This document shows, in pieces, positions 63,556 through 64,000 of a stretch of 64,000 nt of DNA. The stretch is from Pseudoduganella danionis (GTDB lineage: Bacteria > Pseudomonadota > Gammaproteobacteria > Burkholderiales > Burkholderiaceae_D). A program made the translations under genes and the position numbers. Numbering within the stretch: the stretch's first letter is position 1; every line of letters begins with the position of its first letter. Where the stretch lies: the NCBI RefSeq assembly GCF_009720775.1, contig NZ_WNKW01000002.1:558001-622000 (forward strand), given 5' to 3'. A model generated the notes under the pieces. That model had not been told where the DNA came from. It did no database searches and saw nothing but the letters and a program-made list of their open reading frames with translations.

Positions 63556-64000
63556 TCAGGCTGCGGACGTGTTGAAGCGCAGGCGCAGTACCAGCGGCAT
63601 GATGGCCAGATTGACGGCCAGTACGGAGAGCCAGATGGCGCCGGGCCAATGCGCACGTGCCGCCATGTAGATGGCCGAGAAACCCAGCGGCGCAAGGATC
63701 GAAGCCAGACTGACGGCGGCTGCCAGCACACCCTGGAATTCGCCTTGCTGTTCGGGCGCGACGAGGCGGCTGGCCAGTGCCTGCAGCGCCGGTGCGCCTA
63801 TGCCGGCCAGCGCGAACAGGGGCATGACGGCAAATACCTGCCAGTCCTGTCTGGCCATGGCCATCACGGCCAGTGCGCTGCAGGCGCCCAGCAGGCCGGC
63901 CAGTATGGCGCGCCGTTCTCCGAGCAGGCGGGTGGCGCGGCCGGGCAGCAGCGCCTGCGCCAGTGTCTGGCAGACGCCGAAAGCACCGAGTGACATGCCG
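63556..64000 (-). CDS. MFS transporter (TetA/multidrug type), 5' part beyond window
   Basis: C-terminal 147 residues only, the frame staying open to the right edge. Four to five transmembrane helices, e.g. ILAGLLGACSALAVMAM, VFAVMPLFALAGIGAPALQALASRLV, PLGFSAIYMAA, IWLSVLAVNLAIMPLVL. The VAPEQQGEFQGVLAAAVSLASILAPLG block is characteristic of the TetA-like proton antiporters. The Met at 63996 is internal, since the reading frame is open upstream. Substrate cannot be inferred. Confidence 0.85.
   Translation of the reverse strand, partial: GMSLGAFGVCQTLAQALLPGRATRLLGERRAILAGLLGACSALAVMAMARQDWQVFAVMPLFALAGIGAPALQALASRLVAPEQQGEFQGVLAAAVSLASILAPLGFSAIYMAARAHWPGAIWLSVLAVNLAIMPLVLRLRFNTSAA

Overview
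The window reads as chromosomal DNA of a betaproteobacterium, most likely Burkholderiales, family Oxalobacteraceae (Massilia/Duganella/Janthinobacterium group). This is inferred from the gene order ubiG-gph / ompA / gyrA-(DUF2059)-serC-pheA-hisC-tyrA-aroA-cmk-rpsA-ihfB-lapA-lapB-ugd-rfaE1-comEA ... cysM ... mltB, from the high GC content, and from a PEP-CTERM exosortase substrate. No species call is possible from the sequence alone.

Layout. 1-9038: a truncated beta/gamma-crystallin protein, a PEP-CTERM protein, cbpA, a divergent LysR/azoreductase pair, a nicotinamidase-like/pncB NAD-salvage pair, a large GGDEF-EAL c-di-GMP enzyme and two small convergent genes. 9301-9660: tmRNA (ssrA) with tag ANDNSYALAA and a strong terminator. 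9661-13753: an AT-richer accessory island between ssrA and gph. It holds a hairpin cluster, an inverted copy of the tmRNA T-arm, and five minus-strand genes: a NYN-LOTUS putative RNase, two helical proteins with HEPN-like R-x4-H motifs, a Cys/His-motif protein and an overlapping small acidic protein. The spacers carry related 'TTTTGGCCG' palindromes. This is the most promising candidate for an undescribed system.

13754-33000: housekeeping core, covering ubiquinone (ubiG) and phosphoglycolate (gph) metabolism, OmpA, GyrA (natural Ala83), serine/aromatic amino acid synthesis, CMP kinase, ribosomal protein S1, IHF-beta, LPS assembly (LapA/LapB), UDP-glucuronate (ugd) and heptose kinase (rfaE1). 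33000-38000: an M28 peptidase, a 192-bp inverted-repeat element, an MBL hydrolase and a cyclic-nucleotide-binding/thioredoxin-reductase-like flavoprotein sit between comEA and cysM.

38000-53300: cysM, an HTH protein, then the MoxR-DUF58-TgpA-MltB cell-envelope operon, an S9 peptidase, a histone-deacetylase-like amidohydrolase, an OPT transporter, the GTPase YlqF/RbgA, an unlisted 59-residue membrane protein, a GFA protein, a chromosomal class D beta-lactamase and a YgiD-type dioxygenase. 53449-56586: a cobalamin riboswitch followed by btuB and btuF. 56663-57720: dsbA and a small membrane protein. 57730-63436: a MarR-regulated tripartite efflux operon of the AaeXAB type (outer-membrane factor, MarR, FUSC pump, DUF1656, HlyD) preceded by a DUF4148 gene. 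The right edge cuts an MFS transporter.
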